Source: Erythrobacter sp. QSSC1-22B
GTDB taxonomy: Bacteria > Pseudomonadota > Alphaproteobacteria > Sphingomonadales > Sphingomonadaceae
Assembly (NCBI RefSeq): GCF_001678665.1
Contig: NZ_LZRP01000006.1
Location: 186,001 to 250,000, forward strand
Direction: 5' to 3'
DNA: 64,000 nucleotides
The translations under genes and the position numbers were made by a program. Numbering within the stretch: the first letter of the stretch is position 1; the number at the start of each line of letters is the position of its first letter. This document shows positions 46,197-56,037 of this stretch, piece by piece. Under the pieces are notes generated by a model, which worked only from the letters and a program-made list of their open reading frames with translations, was not told where the DNA came from and searched no databases.

Positions 46197-47525
46197 TCAG
46201 CCCTGCTGGCGGATTGCCACGCTCACCGGCTTGCCCGTGGCATCAGGCACCATTAGCACCATCGGGGTGGAGGGCGCCGCGCCCGTGGCGCGCATCCGCT
46301 GCTGCCCTGCCACCAGCGCGTCGTAATATTCCTCGCCCGCGGGCTCGTCGTTCACCGCGAGCACCGGATAGTCGCTCCGCCCCACCGGCCAGTCGATGAC
46401 ATCGGTCGCAGGCTCGTAATCCCCGTTGCGGTCGAGATAGGCCACCCCCTGGTTGAGCGTGACGACATTCTCCAGCCCGGTGAAGCGGTGCGCGACCCCG
46501 CGCGGGATCACCAGCGTGCGATGCGCGCAGGGGCTGAACCGCAGCGCCACCTGCGCATGCAGCGTCGCGGAGCCGCGGCGACAGTCGACGAACTGCACCT
46601 CGACGCTGGCATCGTCGCTACCCAGGAAGGTCAGATGGTCGTCCTGCCCCAGATGGATGCCGAAGGCGTCGTGGGCATAGGGCGCGGTGCCGTGGTCGAC
46701 CATGTAATAGGGGCGGGTTTCGAAAAACGGGCGGATCCCCGACGCCGGGCCGCTCTCGACATAGGCGAGCTGTTGCCAGTGCAACCCCGCGATCGGCGGG
46801 ATCGGCTCGTCGCGCGGCTCGACCCCGCGCTGCGCGCGTTCGCTGATCTTGAGCTTGCGCGGGCTGCCCGAGGCATCGCGGGTATCGACCGTATAGGCGT
46901 GCGAATGCGCGAGATGCGCCATCCCCTCGCGCTGGCGCTCGGCCAGCAGGCGGTAGAAGACATCGGAAGCGGGGCGCGCATTGGGATGGAACCGCGGCGC
47001 GCGCGGGCCTTCGGTCTCGGCCGGGCCCTTAGTCTCACTCTCCGCCGTTTCCGCATCGGCGACCGAGTGCGGCACATTGACGATATCCGCATCCATGTCC
47101 CACTCCTGTTCGCCCGCCGCCCAGCGTGCCGGATCGGGGAGGTACACCGCGTAATTGTTCACCGTGTCGATCTGTTCGAGCCCGTCGAAATCATGCGCGA
47201 CCCCGGGCGGGATCCGCAGCTCGTATTCCGAACCGGGCGCAAATTGCACCGTCAGCCGCCGCCCACCGGTGGGCGAACCGGCGCGCAGATCCATGAACCG
47301 TGCGGTGATGATGCGATCGGGCGCGCCGAGGAAGGTCAGCCGGTCTTCCTGCCCGAGATGGACCCCGTAATGGCCATAGCTGAACTTCTCGCGCCCGTGG
47401 AACACCACGTTGAAGCTGCGCCGCGTGGCGACGGGCACCACGAACGACTGGCCTCCGTTGGGTAGCCGCCAGTTGCGGCTCCAGCGGAGGCCAGCGATCG
47501 CCGCGAGGTCGGGTCGGTCGGTCAT
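46197..47525 (-). CDS. Tandem cupin protein (RmlC-like, internal duplication)
   Basis: About 442 residues. Two repeats with the same order: HYGVHLGQEDRLTFLGAPDR ... LRIPPGVAHDFDGLEQIDTVNN near residues 55-140, and FGIHLGQDDHLTFLGSDDAS ... LVIPRGVAHRFTGLENVVTLNQ near 285-370. GxHxG-like and PxGVAH motifs mark cupins akin to dTDP-4-dehydrorhamnose 3,5-epimerase, but the His/Asp catalytic pair of RmlC is not clear. A 130-residue linker with acidic repeats separates them. The ATG at 47525 is chosen; the frame opens at 47552. Confidence 0.75.
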   Translation of the reverse strand: MTDRPDLAAIAGLRWSRNWRLPNGGQSFVVPVATRRSFNVVFHGREKFSYGHYGVHLGQEDRLTFLGAPDRIITARFMDLRAGSPTGGRRLTVQFAPGSEYELRIPPGVAHDFDGLEQIDTVNNYAVYLPDPARWAAGEQEWDMDADIVNVPHSVADAETAESETKGPAETEGPRAPRFHPNARPASDVFYRLLAERQREGMAHLAHSHAYTVDTRDASGSPRKLKISERAQRGVEPRDEPIPPIAGLHWQQLAYVESGPASGIRPFFETRPYYMVDHGTAPYAHDAFGIHLGQDDHLTFLGSDDASVEVQFVDCRRGSATLHAQVALRFSPCAHRTLVIPRGVAHRFTGLENVVTLNQGVAYLDRNGDYEPATDVIDWPVGRSDYPVLAVNDEPAGEEYYDALVAGQQRMRATGAAPSTPMVLMVPDATGKPVSVAIRQQG

Positions 47526-47566
47526 GATCCGCATCCTCATCCGCGCTTTCATCGCTTCCGGCGGCC

Positions 47567-47899
47567 CTAGCCGAGCACCTCGACATGGTGGCCGGCCGAG
47601 CGCGCTTCGCGGATCAGCGTCTCGAGATCGGCATCGGGGAAGCTGGCGGAGAAGGCGCTGACCGCCGCCATCTTGATGCCCGCCACCGCGGCGGAGATTT
47701 CCCGCCCGACCGCGCCGCGCTTGGGATCGGAGGTCAGGTAATGGATCATCAGGCTCTGCAGCGCCTGATCGCCCGCGACCGCCTTCTTGCCCTGCGTGTC
47801 GATCAGCCGGGTCACCGCGACATCGAACGACCCGTCGGCCTCGTCGGGCAAGTCGCGATAGAGCGACGACAGGAACTTGCGTCCGTTTTCCTTTTTCAT
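47567..47899 (-). CDS. Hypothetical protein, 110 residues
   Basis: An ATG at 47899 with a strong GGAAGGATGAAG site gives 110 residues: mainly helical, KKENGRKFLSSLYRDLPDEADGSFDVAVTRLIDTQGKKAVAGDQALQSLMIHYLT, with no signal or membrane segment. Family not recognised. It ends 14 bp before the start region of the cupin gene and may be in one operon. Confidence 0.6.
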   Translation of the reverse strand: MKKENGRKFLSSLYRDLPDEADGSFDVAVTRLIDTQGKKAVAGDQALQSLMIHYLTSDPKRGAVGREISAAVAGIKMAAVSAFSASFPDADLETLIREARSAGHHVEVLG

Positions 47900-48387
47900 G
47901 ACTTCATCCTTCCATAAAAGCGGAGCTGGATTGGGACACGAATTAGGCAAATGGTCCCCGACTCGTCCGCCGTTACTGGGTGCCATACTTGGGGGTGTTG
48001 GCGGGCAGGGGGATAGGTCCGAATTGGAGATATAGGTTGGGGCGGAGGCGCGCGGATGGCGGAGTCTAGGGTGCGAGGGTGCCGCAAATTGCGCGGGCAG
48101 TGGCAAGCCAGTTCAATTTGGGCTGACGTTGATGGCAGCCAGTCAGCAAACGCCCCAGTTTGCGACATTCGCGACAAGAAGTTCGTTCCCCGAAAGCTAC
48201 CATTCAATCGGCAACACCTTAAGCGCGGGAATTGGGCCGATTGCTGACAGGCAGGTTTTGGCAACTGTAGCTATAAAAGCTGCTTTTCATGAACCGACCC
48301 TTGGTGGGCCAGTTCACGCCGCTCTGTTTTGGCGCCTACGGAACGACTTAATCGGCGGAGGATTGTGTTCGGAAAGGAGACAAGCCG
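47900..48387. other. GC-poor intergenic region
   Basis: About 490 bases without a supported gene. A GAATTGGGCCGATTGCTGAC block near 48228 resembles GAATTGGGCCATTTACCGAC near 48656, another sign of dispersed short repeats. Confidence 0.4.
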
Positions 48388-48549
48388 ATGATGGCATTGA
48401 TTACGCTTATTGCTACCGTTCTGTTGCCGCCGCTTGGCGTTGCGCTCAAGCATGGGTTGGGCAAGACGTTCCTAATCAATCTAGTCCTTACGATAATTCT
48501 GTTCATTCCAGGGTTGGTTCATGGCATCTATGTCAATTACATGCGTTGA
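48388..48549 (+). CDS. Pmp3/YqaE family small membrane protein
   Basis: A 53-residue protein of two membrane helices: MALITLIATVLLPPLGVALKHGLGKTFLINLVLTIILFIPGLVHGIYVNY. The PPLGVAL...GLGKTFLINLxLT pattern is typical of the Pmp3/YqaE stress-induced proteolipids. Strong RBS GGAAAGGAGACAAG seven bases before the ATG at 48388. Alone between GC-poor gaps, possibly a horizontally gained gene. Confidence 0.88.
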   Translation: MMALITLIATVLLPPLGVALKHGLGKTFLINLVLTIILFIPGLVHGIYVNYMR

Positions 48550-49085
48550 GAAGAGGGGCGGCGAGCGCTCGTTCGCATCCCTAAAAACGGCTATGTCTGT
48601 TGCCGAGATACGGCCCTGATAACGATTGCTTGTAAAAAAATTCGCGTAAGGTCCGGAATTGGGCCATTTACCGACTGTCCGCTTTTAGCTTGCTGCTATC
48701 GAAAGCCGATATTCCGCTAACGACCCAGTAGCTGCCACGGGGTGAACTCCACTGCATACTGAAACCTGCCACTCCCTCATGTTATACGCTTCAGCAGGTT
48801 GCGGATCGGGAGCAGATTATCCGCTTCGCGACGGTGCAAAAAGAGAGCAGTCTCCAGCGGCTTCCTCCGGTCGATAGGCCCGAAAAATTGTGCTGCGGAA
48901 GTTTCGCGCATTGAGCGAACTCTGTGTGAGGCGGCTCGCCATGAATGGCTCCGAAAGGCAATTGAACACATGAAAATCATTAATTTTCCCTTAACCTTTT
49001 GGCGATCTCACGTTAGCCTCGCAATCGGGTTAGGGGGCGATTCGTCACTGGTCGTGCTCTCTTCGTAAAAACATTGGGGGACTGC
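48550..49085. other. GC-poor leader region with an ACGACCCA element
   Basis: About 536 bases before the autotransporter gene. CGCTAACGACCCA at 48715-48727 matches the end of the 45-bp repeats at 6649 and 7815. AT-rich DNA at 48970-49010 likely holds the promoter of the following gene. No gene recognised. Confidence 0.45.
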
Positions 49086-52000
49086 ATGATCAACAACACC
49101 GCACTGCGTCACGGCCTACTGGCTGCGACTTCCGCCCTAGTCCTGTCGCTGCCGGTCGCCGCTTCGGCGCAAGACCGTGTCGCGCCCGTCGTCAGCGTGA
49201 GCGGACCTGCCTCGGCCTCCGTTGCCGACTTCAGCGTAGCGCCGGACAGAGACCCGGATATCATCACCCGCGATGACATCAGCCCCAATGTCACGGCGCC
49301 GGCAGGCAGCCTCGACAGCGGGGTCACCGGTGTTGGCCAGATGGCCGTTCGTGCCAACCCCGCCACCTTAGGGCTTGGTTTGTGCACCGGAACATTGATA
49401 AATCCGCGCACCGTCATTTTCGCAGCTCATTGCGTAAACACGCGTGCAGCCGCCAGCTATGGCCAGCCAACCGGCGGCGTTCCCATTAGCTTCGGCTTCA
49501 ATGCGGACAATCGGCCAGCTTTGCTACAATGGCTGGGCCTGAATGGCGGGACACTTTATGCGAGCAATCCGGCTCTCAACATCTATAACGTGGAAGACGT
49601 CTGGTACGATCCGCGTTCGCTGGACCTCGGCCCCGGACTAGGCTTTTTACAGGCCGATATCGCCATCGCTACACTCGATACGCCAGCCTTCGACATCCCG
49701 ACCTGGGCAATGCTGTTTACCCCGCTCGACGGGCAGGAACACACTACGATTGTCGGTTATGGCGGGCGCGGCACCAACGCTTCCGGTAATATCGGCATCG
49801 ATTTCCGCCGTCGGATCGCAGAAAATTATGTCTCGTTTCTCGGATCGCTCGACGACCTCGACGAAGGTATCGGATTTGGTTCCAGCGGCCAGCTGCCGCA
49901 AAACCTTTATTTCACTGGGTTCACCGACCCCAGCGGCGTATATGATGTGAACCAGCTCAAGCTGGACTTTGGCATCTTCGGTCCTGGCGACACTTCGCTG
50001 CCACGGGAAGGCACGACCGCAGGGGGAGATTCCGGTGGCCCGCTGGTCCTTGATGAAAAATACGATAAAGACGTAATCCTCGGGGTTCTTTCCGGCGGCG
50101 GCAGCATCTTCGGGGCTGCCGCTTTTGGCGATGCCTATGGCAGTTACAGCTTCTATCAGCCGCTCCATGCCTTTTGGCAGATCATCGTCGCCAACAATCC
50201 CTATGTCTACGCGACCACCAAGGGGCAAGACGGACAGTGGACCGATCCGGACCACTGGATACAGGCAATGGACCCGAACTACCTTGTCGCCCTGGATGGC
50301 GAACTCATCAACCGCCTGCCCGATGCTCCCGGCGCAGAAATAAGCGCCGATGGTGCGAAATACGGTGAGGTCTGCGGCATCGAACTGGTGTTCCCCTTTC
50401 CCAAGGCTGGCTGCACCGAGTTTGAGCAGGATGCAATTGTCGGGGCAACCGGGCCGCAGTTCTTTGTCGAGGGCGGACCGGGCACCGAGAACTTCGTGCC
50501 GAACAACATCACCGCCAATCCTCAACAAGGCATCCGCCCGCGCTATTTCGATGTGACGCTCAGCTCGGGCAAGACCACCCTATCGGGCGCGGACATCGAG
50601 ATCGATCGGTTGACGCTCGACGGGCCGGCGATCCTCGATATCAAGCGCCAAGCGGCTCTTCGATCATTGGGTGATTTCACGCAAATCGCCGGCTGGACCA
50701 ATATCGACGGTTTCCTGAGCGCCAACGAAGCGTTCCAACTGACCGGCTTGATCACGGGAACCGGCACCTTGCGGGCGCCGTTTTTCACTTCGGTTGCGGG
50801 GGTCGTGGCACCGGGCGGAGCGGACCAAATCGGCACCCTCACAATAGACGGCAATGCAATTTTCGCATCGGGCGCAGCGTTGTTTATCGATGCCGGTCGC
50901 GCCGGCGCGGACAAATTGTCCGTTACCGGGACGTTATCGCTGTCCGATCCGAACGACATCGCCGGCACCGGCGCGTCGCTCGTCTTCAACAAGGCCAAGG
51001 GCGCGGCGCCCCGGCATGGGCAGTCTTTCACTATTGCCAGCGCGGCTGGCGGGATCGAAGGGCAATTCGCAAAAGTCTATTCCTTCCAAGGCGTTCTGCG
51101 GCCGGAGCTCACCTACACCAGTGACTCCATAAATGCCGAATTGCGCGCCGGAGCGCTGGTAGAAATCATCGGTGGGAACGATCCGACCGCCCGAGCCTTT
51201 GCCAAGGCTCTCGATACGCTCCGCGACGGCTCATATGATGCGCTCTACAACCTGTACGGCAGTATCGACCTGATGGATGGCGCTGCGCTGACGCGGGCAT
51301 TGAGCAGCCTGGCACCGCGCTCTCCGGAGCAGGGGCGACAATTGTTTGAACGCCAGGGCAATACCTTGTTCGGTTCGGTGACCGACCGGCTTTCGATGAT
51401 GGGGACGCAAGGCTCGGGCACGCTCAGTGTCGTTGGCGCGCCGCTGGGTGCCATTGACCGCGATGGCATGAGCCGCGCGACACAGCTCGCCCAGGCCGGT
51501 TTTGCCGGGCTTGCTCCTGACCGTCAGCAAGTCGCGCTACCCGAAGGCATTTCGGGCTTCGTCACGGGTGGCGTGTTCGGCGCGAAAGACCTCTCCTTCT
51601 CGGGCGACCGGATCGAGGACGGCGCGCGGTCGACCTATATCGGCATGGGTCTGGAACACGAGGTTGCGCGCGACTTCGTAGTCGGCGTCGCCGCCGGTCA
51701 TGCCAGCGGGCTGAGCGCCAATGGCAACGACCAGGCTCGGTCGCGGCTGGATCAGGCCTCGGTCTATGGCAGCTACAAGTTGGGCGGCGCAGCTTATGTC
51801 GGCTTTGCGGCGAACATGGAGCAGGCCAAGATACGCACCAACCGCACCGGGTTCGGTGCGGAGGGCGGCGTCGGTCTATTCGGGCAGCAGGACGCATCGC
51901 GCATGATCGCCTTGACCGAAGCCGGTGTGAATCTCGGCGTCACCCAGGGTCTGACACTCACACCGCGCGTGCAGCTCGGCTACAGCCGGACCAAACTGTC

Positions 52001-52379
52001 CAATCTCAACGAGCTGGGCGGAGAAGCAGCGCTGGCCATCGACGACATCACGACGCAACGGGTCGATGCCAAACTGGGGCTGAAACTGGCTGGTTCGCAG
52101 TCGCTCGGCAATGGATGGACCTTCGTCCCGCAGATCCAGGCCGATTATGTCCGCCTGCTTGACGGCGCGAACAGCGGGTTGGATGTCCGCTTCGCGGCTG
52201 CCGACCATGTGACTATCTCCTTGCCGTTCGCCAATGGCGACAGCAATTGGGGCGAGCTCAAGGGCGGTCTCGCCATCAGCAAGGGCCCGGTGAAGTTCGG
52301 CGCGGGCGTCGAGACCAGCGTTGGCCGCAGCGAATTGCGCAACGACCGCGCGGTGGTGGATATGACATTCCGCTTCTGA
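49086..52379 (+). CDS. Autotransporter with trypsin-like serine protease passenger
   Basis: A 1097-residue protein. Signal peptide ends ASA near residue 28. The S1-type protease follows: LCTGTLINPRTVIFAAHCV (His), QADIAIATLD (Asp) and GTTAGGDSGGPLV (Ser), all three triad parts present. A beta-helix/passenger region with PEP-type repeats follows. The last 280 residues are an autotransporter barrel (SGFVTGGVFGAKDLSFSGDRI ... ending VVDMTFRF with terminal Phe). Exported and possibly self-released. The ATG at 49086 is used; the frame opens at 49074. GC content is lower in the protease part. Confidence 0.93.
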   Translation: MINNTALRHGLLAATSALVLSLPVAASAQDRVAPVVSVSGPASASVADFSVAPDRDPDIITRDDISPNVTAPAGSLDSGVTGVGQMAVRANPATLGLGLCTGTLINPRTVIFAAHCVNTRAAASYGQPTGGVPISFGFNADNRPALLQWLGLNGGTLYASNPALNIYNVEDVWYDPRSLDLGPGLGFLQADIAIATLDTPAFDIPTWAMLFTPLDGQEHTTIVGYGGRGTNASGNIGIDFRRRIAENYVSFLGSLDDLDEGIGFGSSGQLPQNLYFTGFTDPSGVYDVNQLKLDFGIFGPGDTSLPREGTTAGGDSGGPLVLDEKYDKDVILGVLSGGGSIFGAAAFGDAYGSYSFYQPLHAFWQIIVANNPYVYATTKGQDGQWTDPDHWIQAMDPNYLVALDGELINRLPDAPGAEISADGAKYGEVCGIELVFPFPKAGCTEFEQDAIVGATGPQFFVEGGPGTENFVPNNITANPQQGIRPRYFDVTLSSGKTTLSGADIEIDRLTLDGPAILDIKRQAALRSLGDFTQIAGWTNIDGFLSANEAFQLTGLITGTGTLRAPFFTSVAGVVAPGGADQIGTLTIDGNAIFASGAALFIDAGRAGADKLSVTGTLSLSDPNDIAGTGASLVFNKAKGAAPRHGQSFTIASAAGGIEGQFAKVYSFQGVLRPELTYTSDSINAELRAGALVEIIGGNDPTARAFAKALDTLRDGSYDALYNLYGSIDLMDGAALTRALSSLAPRSPEQGRQLFERQGNTLFGSVTDRLSMMGTQGSGTLSVVGAPLGAIDRDGMSRATQLAQAGFAGLAPDRQQVALPEGISGFVTGGVFGAKDLSFSGDRIEDGARSTYIGMGLEHEVARDFVVGVAAGHASGLSANGNDQARSRLDQASVYGSYKLGGAAYVGFAANMEQAKIRTNRTGFGAEGGVGLFGQQDASRMIALTEAGVNLGVTQGLTLTPRVQLGYSRTKLSNLNELGGEAALAIDDITTQRVDAKLGLKLAGSQSLGNGWTFVPQIQADYVRLLDGANSGLDVRFAAADHVTISLPFANGDSNWGELKGGLAISKGPVKFGAGVETSVGRSELRNDRAVVDMTFRF

Positions 52380-52399
52380 GCCGATAAAACCATGACACG

Positions 52400-52430
52400 G
52401 GGCTGCCGGAGCAATCCGGCGGCCCTTTTT
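52400..52430 (+). terminator. Rho-independent terminator of the autotransporter gene
   Basis: GGGCTGCCGG and CCGGCGGCCC form a 10-bp stem (one G-T) around AGCAAT, followed by TTTTT. Confidence 0.88.
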
Positions 52431-52463
52431 CATGCCCGCAGGAAGCCGGAAGGGTTGCAGAAC

Positions 52464-52853
52464 CTAACCGCAGCGCAAGGAAAGTATGACATCCGCTCCA
52501 TCAAGCTCAATCGTTAGCCGGTCGGACTGGTAATCCATCGAGATTACTTGGCCCGGTCGCACCGGGCGCAACGAGGCAGCACCGCTCGCACTCAACAGCG
52601 TAGTCTCGCTTGCTGCGTCAAATTGTCGCCCAATCCATTCATGCATGGCTTCGCCGTCGCAGATCTCGAATGCACCGGAAAATCGTTCCGTCGGTTCGCG
52701 CGGATTCACCGATCCGCGCAGAGGAGGCGCGGTTACCGCTGTACCTGCACTTGGTCCATTCTGCGCCTCAACGTCCGCCACCAAGGCGATATCTTGCACA
52801 CAAGCAGTTATAAGCATCGGCGCGAGGGCGCACGAGATAAAACGGAGGATCAT
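52464..52853 (-). CDS. Candidate I78-family peptidase inhibitor lipoprotein
   Basis: A 129-residue protein. The lipoprotein-like signal (ALAPMLITAC, Cys18) is followed by a linker and the I78 domain: ICDGEAMHEWIGRQFDAASETTLL, then the core RPVRPGQVISMDYQSDRLTIELDGADVILSLRCG. The MDYxxDRL...CG pattern is the mark of this potato-inhibitor-like family, which blocks serine proteases. It converges on the protease autotransporter gene, 33 bp behind its terminator; such pairing may protect the cell from its own enzyme. Confidence 0.75.
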   Translation of the reverse strand: MILRFISCALAPMLITACVQDIALVADVEAQNGPSAGTAVTAPPLRGSVNPREPTERFSGAFEICDGEAMHEWIGRQFDAASETTLLSASGAASLRPVRPGQVISMDYQSDRLTIELDGADVILSLRCG

Positions 52854-53216
52854 CTTGCTACACTACGCCGTCTGTATTGACTCGTCCACCTTACCTTGCG
52901 CCACCCTCATGTATCGCTGTCCCTAATTTCCGGACTAATCGGGCGACCCAACGCCTGGCAGATTATCAGCCAACACCAAAAATCTATTAGACTAAACAGA
53001 ATATTGTTTAAAGCTTTGCGTAAGGTTTAATTTCGGTAGTTTTCGGGTTAGCTTAATTGCGCAATGAAGGTCTCATAATTGGCACGTAGCTGCCGAGCGA
53101 GCTGAACAGCTAAACGTCTTGTTACCAAGTCTAACCTCCTAAAAGCGGACCGGAAGCTTTCCACCCCAACAGCGGACCTTCATCAATCCGCCCCCCAAGC
53201 CCGAAACCCGCCCCTC
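52854..53216. other. AT-rich intergenic region
   Basis: About 363 bases, unusually AT-rich at 52960-53060, without a recognised gene. It ends near the stop of the holin gene. A promoter for the inhibitor gene should lie at its left side. Confidence 0.45.
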
Positions 53217-53630
53217 CTACCGATCCACGCCCTTCGCCTTGCCCCACTGCCGCGCGGCGGTGTAGCCGAGGTAGCCGGTGCCGAAGAGCGCGTAGAGCGG
53301 CTCGGGAAGGCCCGCGAGATAGGCGTTCATCCCCGCGGCGATATCCTTCGCGGTAGCGGGGGAGAAGGCGGCGAGCACGCCCATTGGCAGCGCCCAAAGC
53401 AGCAGGACATAGATCACGTAGAGGAACGACGGCCGCGCGCGGCTGGTCCAGGGGTCCTCCGAGCCCGCTTCGGCGACGATCGCCGCCAGCCGCGCCTCGA
53501 TTGTGCGCAATTCCTGCGTTCCCTCCATCTGGAGCAATTCCAGCTTGGCGCGGGCGCGCGCCTCCTTGTCGGGGATCAGCTTGTCGAGCAGCGAGGCGAG
53601 CGGACCGATGAGCGTTTCTACGAGTGCCAT
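53217..53630 (-). CDS. GTA-type holin (3TM family)
   Basis: A 137-residue protein: polar helical start (VETLIGPLASLLDKLIPDKEARARAKLELLQME), then membrane stretches in SFLYVIYVLLLWALPMGVLAAF and LYALFGTGYLGYTAARQWGK. This is the layout of the GTA_holin_3TM family that releases gene transfer agents in Rhodobacterales and relatives. RBS GGAG precedes the ATG. No endolysin or other GTA gene is adjacent, so it stands alone here. Confidence 0.8.
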   Translation of the reverse strand: MALVETLIGPLASLLDKLIPDKEARARAKLELLQMEGTQELRTIEARLAAIVAEAGSEDPWTSRARPSFLYVIYVLLLWALPMGVLAAFSPATAKDIAAGMNAYLAGLPEPLYALFGTGYLGYTAARQWGKAKGVDR

Positions 53631-53719
53631 GCGTGGGTTCTCCTTCCGATTCGCCGGAAGTGTGAACCATATTGGTTAGTGTAGGAAAGTGAAAAGTGCC
53701 GGAGAGGCCCTTGAGCCGA

Positions 53720-54457
53720 CTATCCGGTCAGCCCCGCGCGATCCGCTGGCGTTTCGACCGGCTCGTCGCGCTCCTTGCGCTCGGAATAGCGGTCGACCAG
53801 CTGCGCGGCGTGCGGGCGCAGCAGCACGGTGAAGCGGACCAGCTCCTCCATCACGTCGACGATGCGGTCGTAATAGGGCGAGGGGTTCATCCGCCCCGCC
53901 TCGTCGAATTCCTCATAGGCCTTGGCGATCGAGGACTGGTTGGGGATGGTCACCATCCGCATCCAGCGCCCGAGCATGCGCAGCGCGTTGATGGTGTTGA
54001 AGCTCTGCGATCCGGCGCTGACCTGCATCACCGCCAGCGTTCGCCCCTGCGTCGGGCGCAGGCCCTTGTAGGCCAGCGGCAGGTGATCGATCTGCGCCTT
54101 CATGATCCCGGTCATCTGGCCGTGGCGCTCGGGGCTGCACCACACCTGACCCTCGGACCACAGCGAATGCTCGCGCAATTCCGCCACTGCGGGGTGGTCG
54201 TCATCCGCCACCTGGTCGGGCAGCGGCAGGTCGCAAGGGTCGAAGATCCGCGTCTCGCATCCGAACCGCCGGAGCAGCCGCGCCGCTTCTTCTACCGCCA
54301 GCCGCGAGTAGGAGCGGGTGCGCAAGCTCCCGTAGAGCAGCAGGATGCGCGGCGGCGGGTCGAGCGCGCCGAGCCCGGCGGCGGGCCGGGCGCGCAGATA
54401 TTCCTCGCGCAGGGCAGGCAGGTGGTCGGGATCGGCGAGAGGGCGCAGGCGGGTCAT
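53720..54457 (-). CDS. arsH: Arsenical resistance flavoprotein ArsH
   Basis: A 245-residue NADPH-dependent FMN reductase: [25 protein letters not shown] (FMN loop), [21 protein letters not shown] and [17 protein letters not shown]. ArsH oxidises trivalent organoarsenicals. The ATG at 54457 precedes [21 protein letters not shown]. It is last in arsR-acr3-arsH, 23 bp behind acr3. No arsC is present in the window. Confidence 0.95.
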   Translation of the reverse strand: MTRLRPLADPDHLPALREEYLRARPAAGLGALDPPPRILLLYGSLRTRSYSRLAVEEAARLLRRFGCETRIFDPCDLPLPDQVADDDHPAVAELREHSLWSEGQVWCSPERHGQMTGIMKAQIDHLPLAYKGLRPTQGRTLAVMQVSAGSQSFNTINALRMLGRWMRMVTIPNQSSIAKAYEEFDEAGRMNPSPYYDRIVDVMEELVRFTVLLRPHAAQLVDRYSERKERDEPVETPADRAGLTG

Positions 54458-54480
54458 CGGCAGCTTTCGGTTCGGGCGTT

Positions 54481-55548
54481 TCAGGCGGCCGGGAAGCGGT
54501 TGCGGGTGCGGTTGGCATAGGCGACGAGGCTGAGCATCACTGGTACCTCGACCAGTACGCCGACCACGGTCGCCAGCGCTGCGCCGCTCGACAGGCCGAA
54601 CAGCCCGATCGCCACCGCCACCGCCAGTTCGAAGAAATTGGAAGTGCCGATCATCGCGCAGGGCGCCGCGATATTGTGCGGCACCTTCCACGCCCAGGCG
54701 GCGGCATAGGCGAGCGCGAAGATACCGTAGGACTGGATCACGATCGGGATCGCGATCAGCACGATCAGCAGCGGATTGCCGACGATGGTTTCCGCCTGGA
54801 AGGCGAACAACAGCACCACCGTCGCCAGCAGGCCGATGATCGACCAGGGTTTGAGCCGCGCGGTGAAGGCGTCGACCGCGCCTTCGTCGCCATCATGGCT
54901 GGCGACCACCTGCCGCCGGGCGATGCCGCCCGCCACCAGCGGGACCACGACATAGAGCCCGACCGAGAGCAGCAGCGTCTCCCACGGCACGACGATATCG
55001 GTGACGCCCAGCAGCAGCGCCACGATCGGCGCGAAGGCGACGATCATGATCAGATCGTTCACCGAGACCTGCACCAGCGTATAGGCCGGATCGCCCTTGG
55101 TCAGCTGCGACCAGACGAAGACCATCGCGGTGCAGGGCGCGGCGCCGAGCAGGATCAGCCCGGCGATATACTGGTCGGCCTCGCCCTCCGTCATCAGCCC
55201 GGAATAGAGGTAATCGAAGAACAGCACCGCCAGCGCGGCCATGGTGAAGGGCTTGATCAGCCAGTTGACCACCAGCGTGATCACCAGCCCCTTGGGCTTG
55301 CGGCCGATATCCTTGATGCTGCCGAAATCGACCCCGACCATCATGGGGAAGATCATCGCCCAGATCAGCACCGCGACCACCAGATTGACCGAGGCGTATT
55401 CGAACCCCGCCATGACCCCGACCAGAGCGGGCGCGATCAGCCCCAGCGCGATCCCGGCGAGGATGGCGCCCAGCACCCAAAGCGAAAGATAGCGCTCGAA
55501 ACTGCCCAGCGCGGAGGTGCCGGGTTCGGGTTTAGCCAGCGGGGTCAT
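54481..55548 (-). CDS. acr3: Arsenite efflux pump of the ACR3 family
   Basis: A 355-residue protein with ten membrane helices; the functional Cys region is [36 protein letters not shown], diagnostic for ACR3. It exports arsenite with the proton gradient. The start [10 protein letters not shown] at 55548 overlaps arsR by four bases. Confidence 0.95.
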   Translation of the reverse strand: MTPLAKPEPGTSALGSFERYLSLWVLGAILAGIALGLIAPALVGVMAGFEYASVNLVVAVLIWAMIFPMMVGVDFGSIKDIGRKPKGLVITLVVNWLIKPFTMAALAVLFFDYLYSGLMTEGEADQYIAGLILLGAAPCTAMVFVWSQLTKGDPAYTLVQVSVNDLIMIVAFAPIVALLLGVTDIVVPWETLLLSVGLYVVVPLVAGGIARRQVVASHDGDEGAVDAFTARLKPWSIIGLLATVVLLFAFQAETIVGNPLLIVLIAIPIVIQSYGIFALAYAAAWAWKVPHNIAAPCAMIGTSNFFELAVAVAIGLFGLSSGAALATVVGVLVEVPVMLSLVAYANRTRNRFPAA

Positions 55549-55922
55549 TGGGCGAGCCGGGCGTCGGCACTGGCGCCTTCCTCGCGCGGGCAGGCGGCCA
55601 GTTCGGGCAGATCGGCGCACAGCCGCGGGTCGCCCTGACAGCAGTTCTCCATCAGGAAGCCCATCAACCGGCGCATCCCGTCATAGTGCGCGCGGTAGCG
55701 GATGACGCGGCTCTCGCGCTGCGAGATGGCGAGCCGGGCGCGTTCGAGATTGGCGAGATGATGCGACATGGTGGATGGGGGCACGTTGCAGGCCTGCGCG
55801 ATTTCGCCCGCCATCATGCCCTCGGGGCCCGCCTGGACGAGCTTGCGGAACACCGTAAGTCGCGTCTCGTGCGCCAGCGCGGCCAGCGCATCGACGGCCC
55901 AGATCTGTTCGGTTTCGGCCAT
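55545..55922 (-). CDS. arsR: ArsR family arsenic repressor
   Basis: A 125-residue winged-helix protein: [39 protein letters not shown]. Cys residues in the C-terminal part ([14 protein letters not shown]) form a likely As(III) site of the C-terminal-cysteine type, unlike the Cys-free ArsR at 16698. First gene of the ars operon. Confidence 0.95.
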   Translation of the reverse strand: MAETEQIWAVDALAALAHETRLTVFRKLVQAGPEGMMAGEIAQACNVPPSTMSHHLANLERARLAISQRESRVIRYRAHYDGMRRLMGFLMENCCQGDPRLCADLPELAACPREEGASADARLAQ

Positions 55923-56037
55923 GTTCGCCCCTTAATACCGGAGCGGAGATAGTGTGCGCAGGAGGCTCGTCAATCGATAATTCGAAATCTATCGAATTAT
56001 GCGGTCTATGCAATCCTGTTCTGGTCGTGGCGCCCGC

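Noticed and set aside
45149-46399. A 416-codon plus-strand frame overlapping the TonB-like gene
   Set aside because: Arg/Ala/Pro-rich with no motif; the frame at 45399 has a membrane helix and an ordered C-terminal domain.
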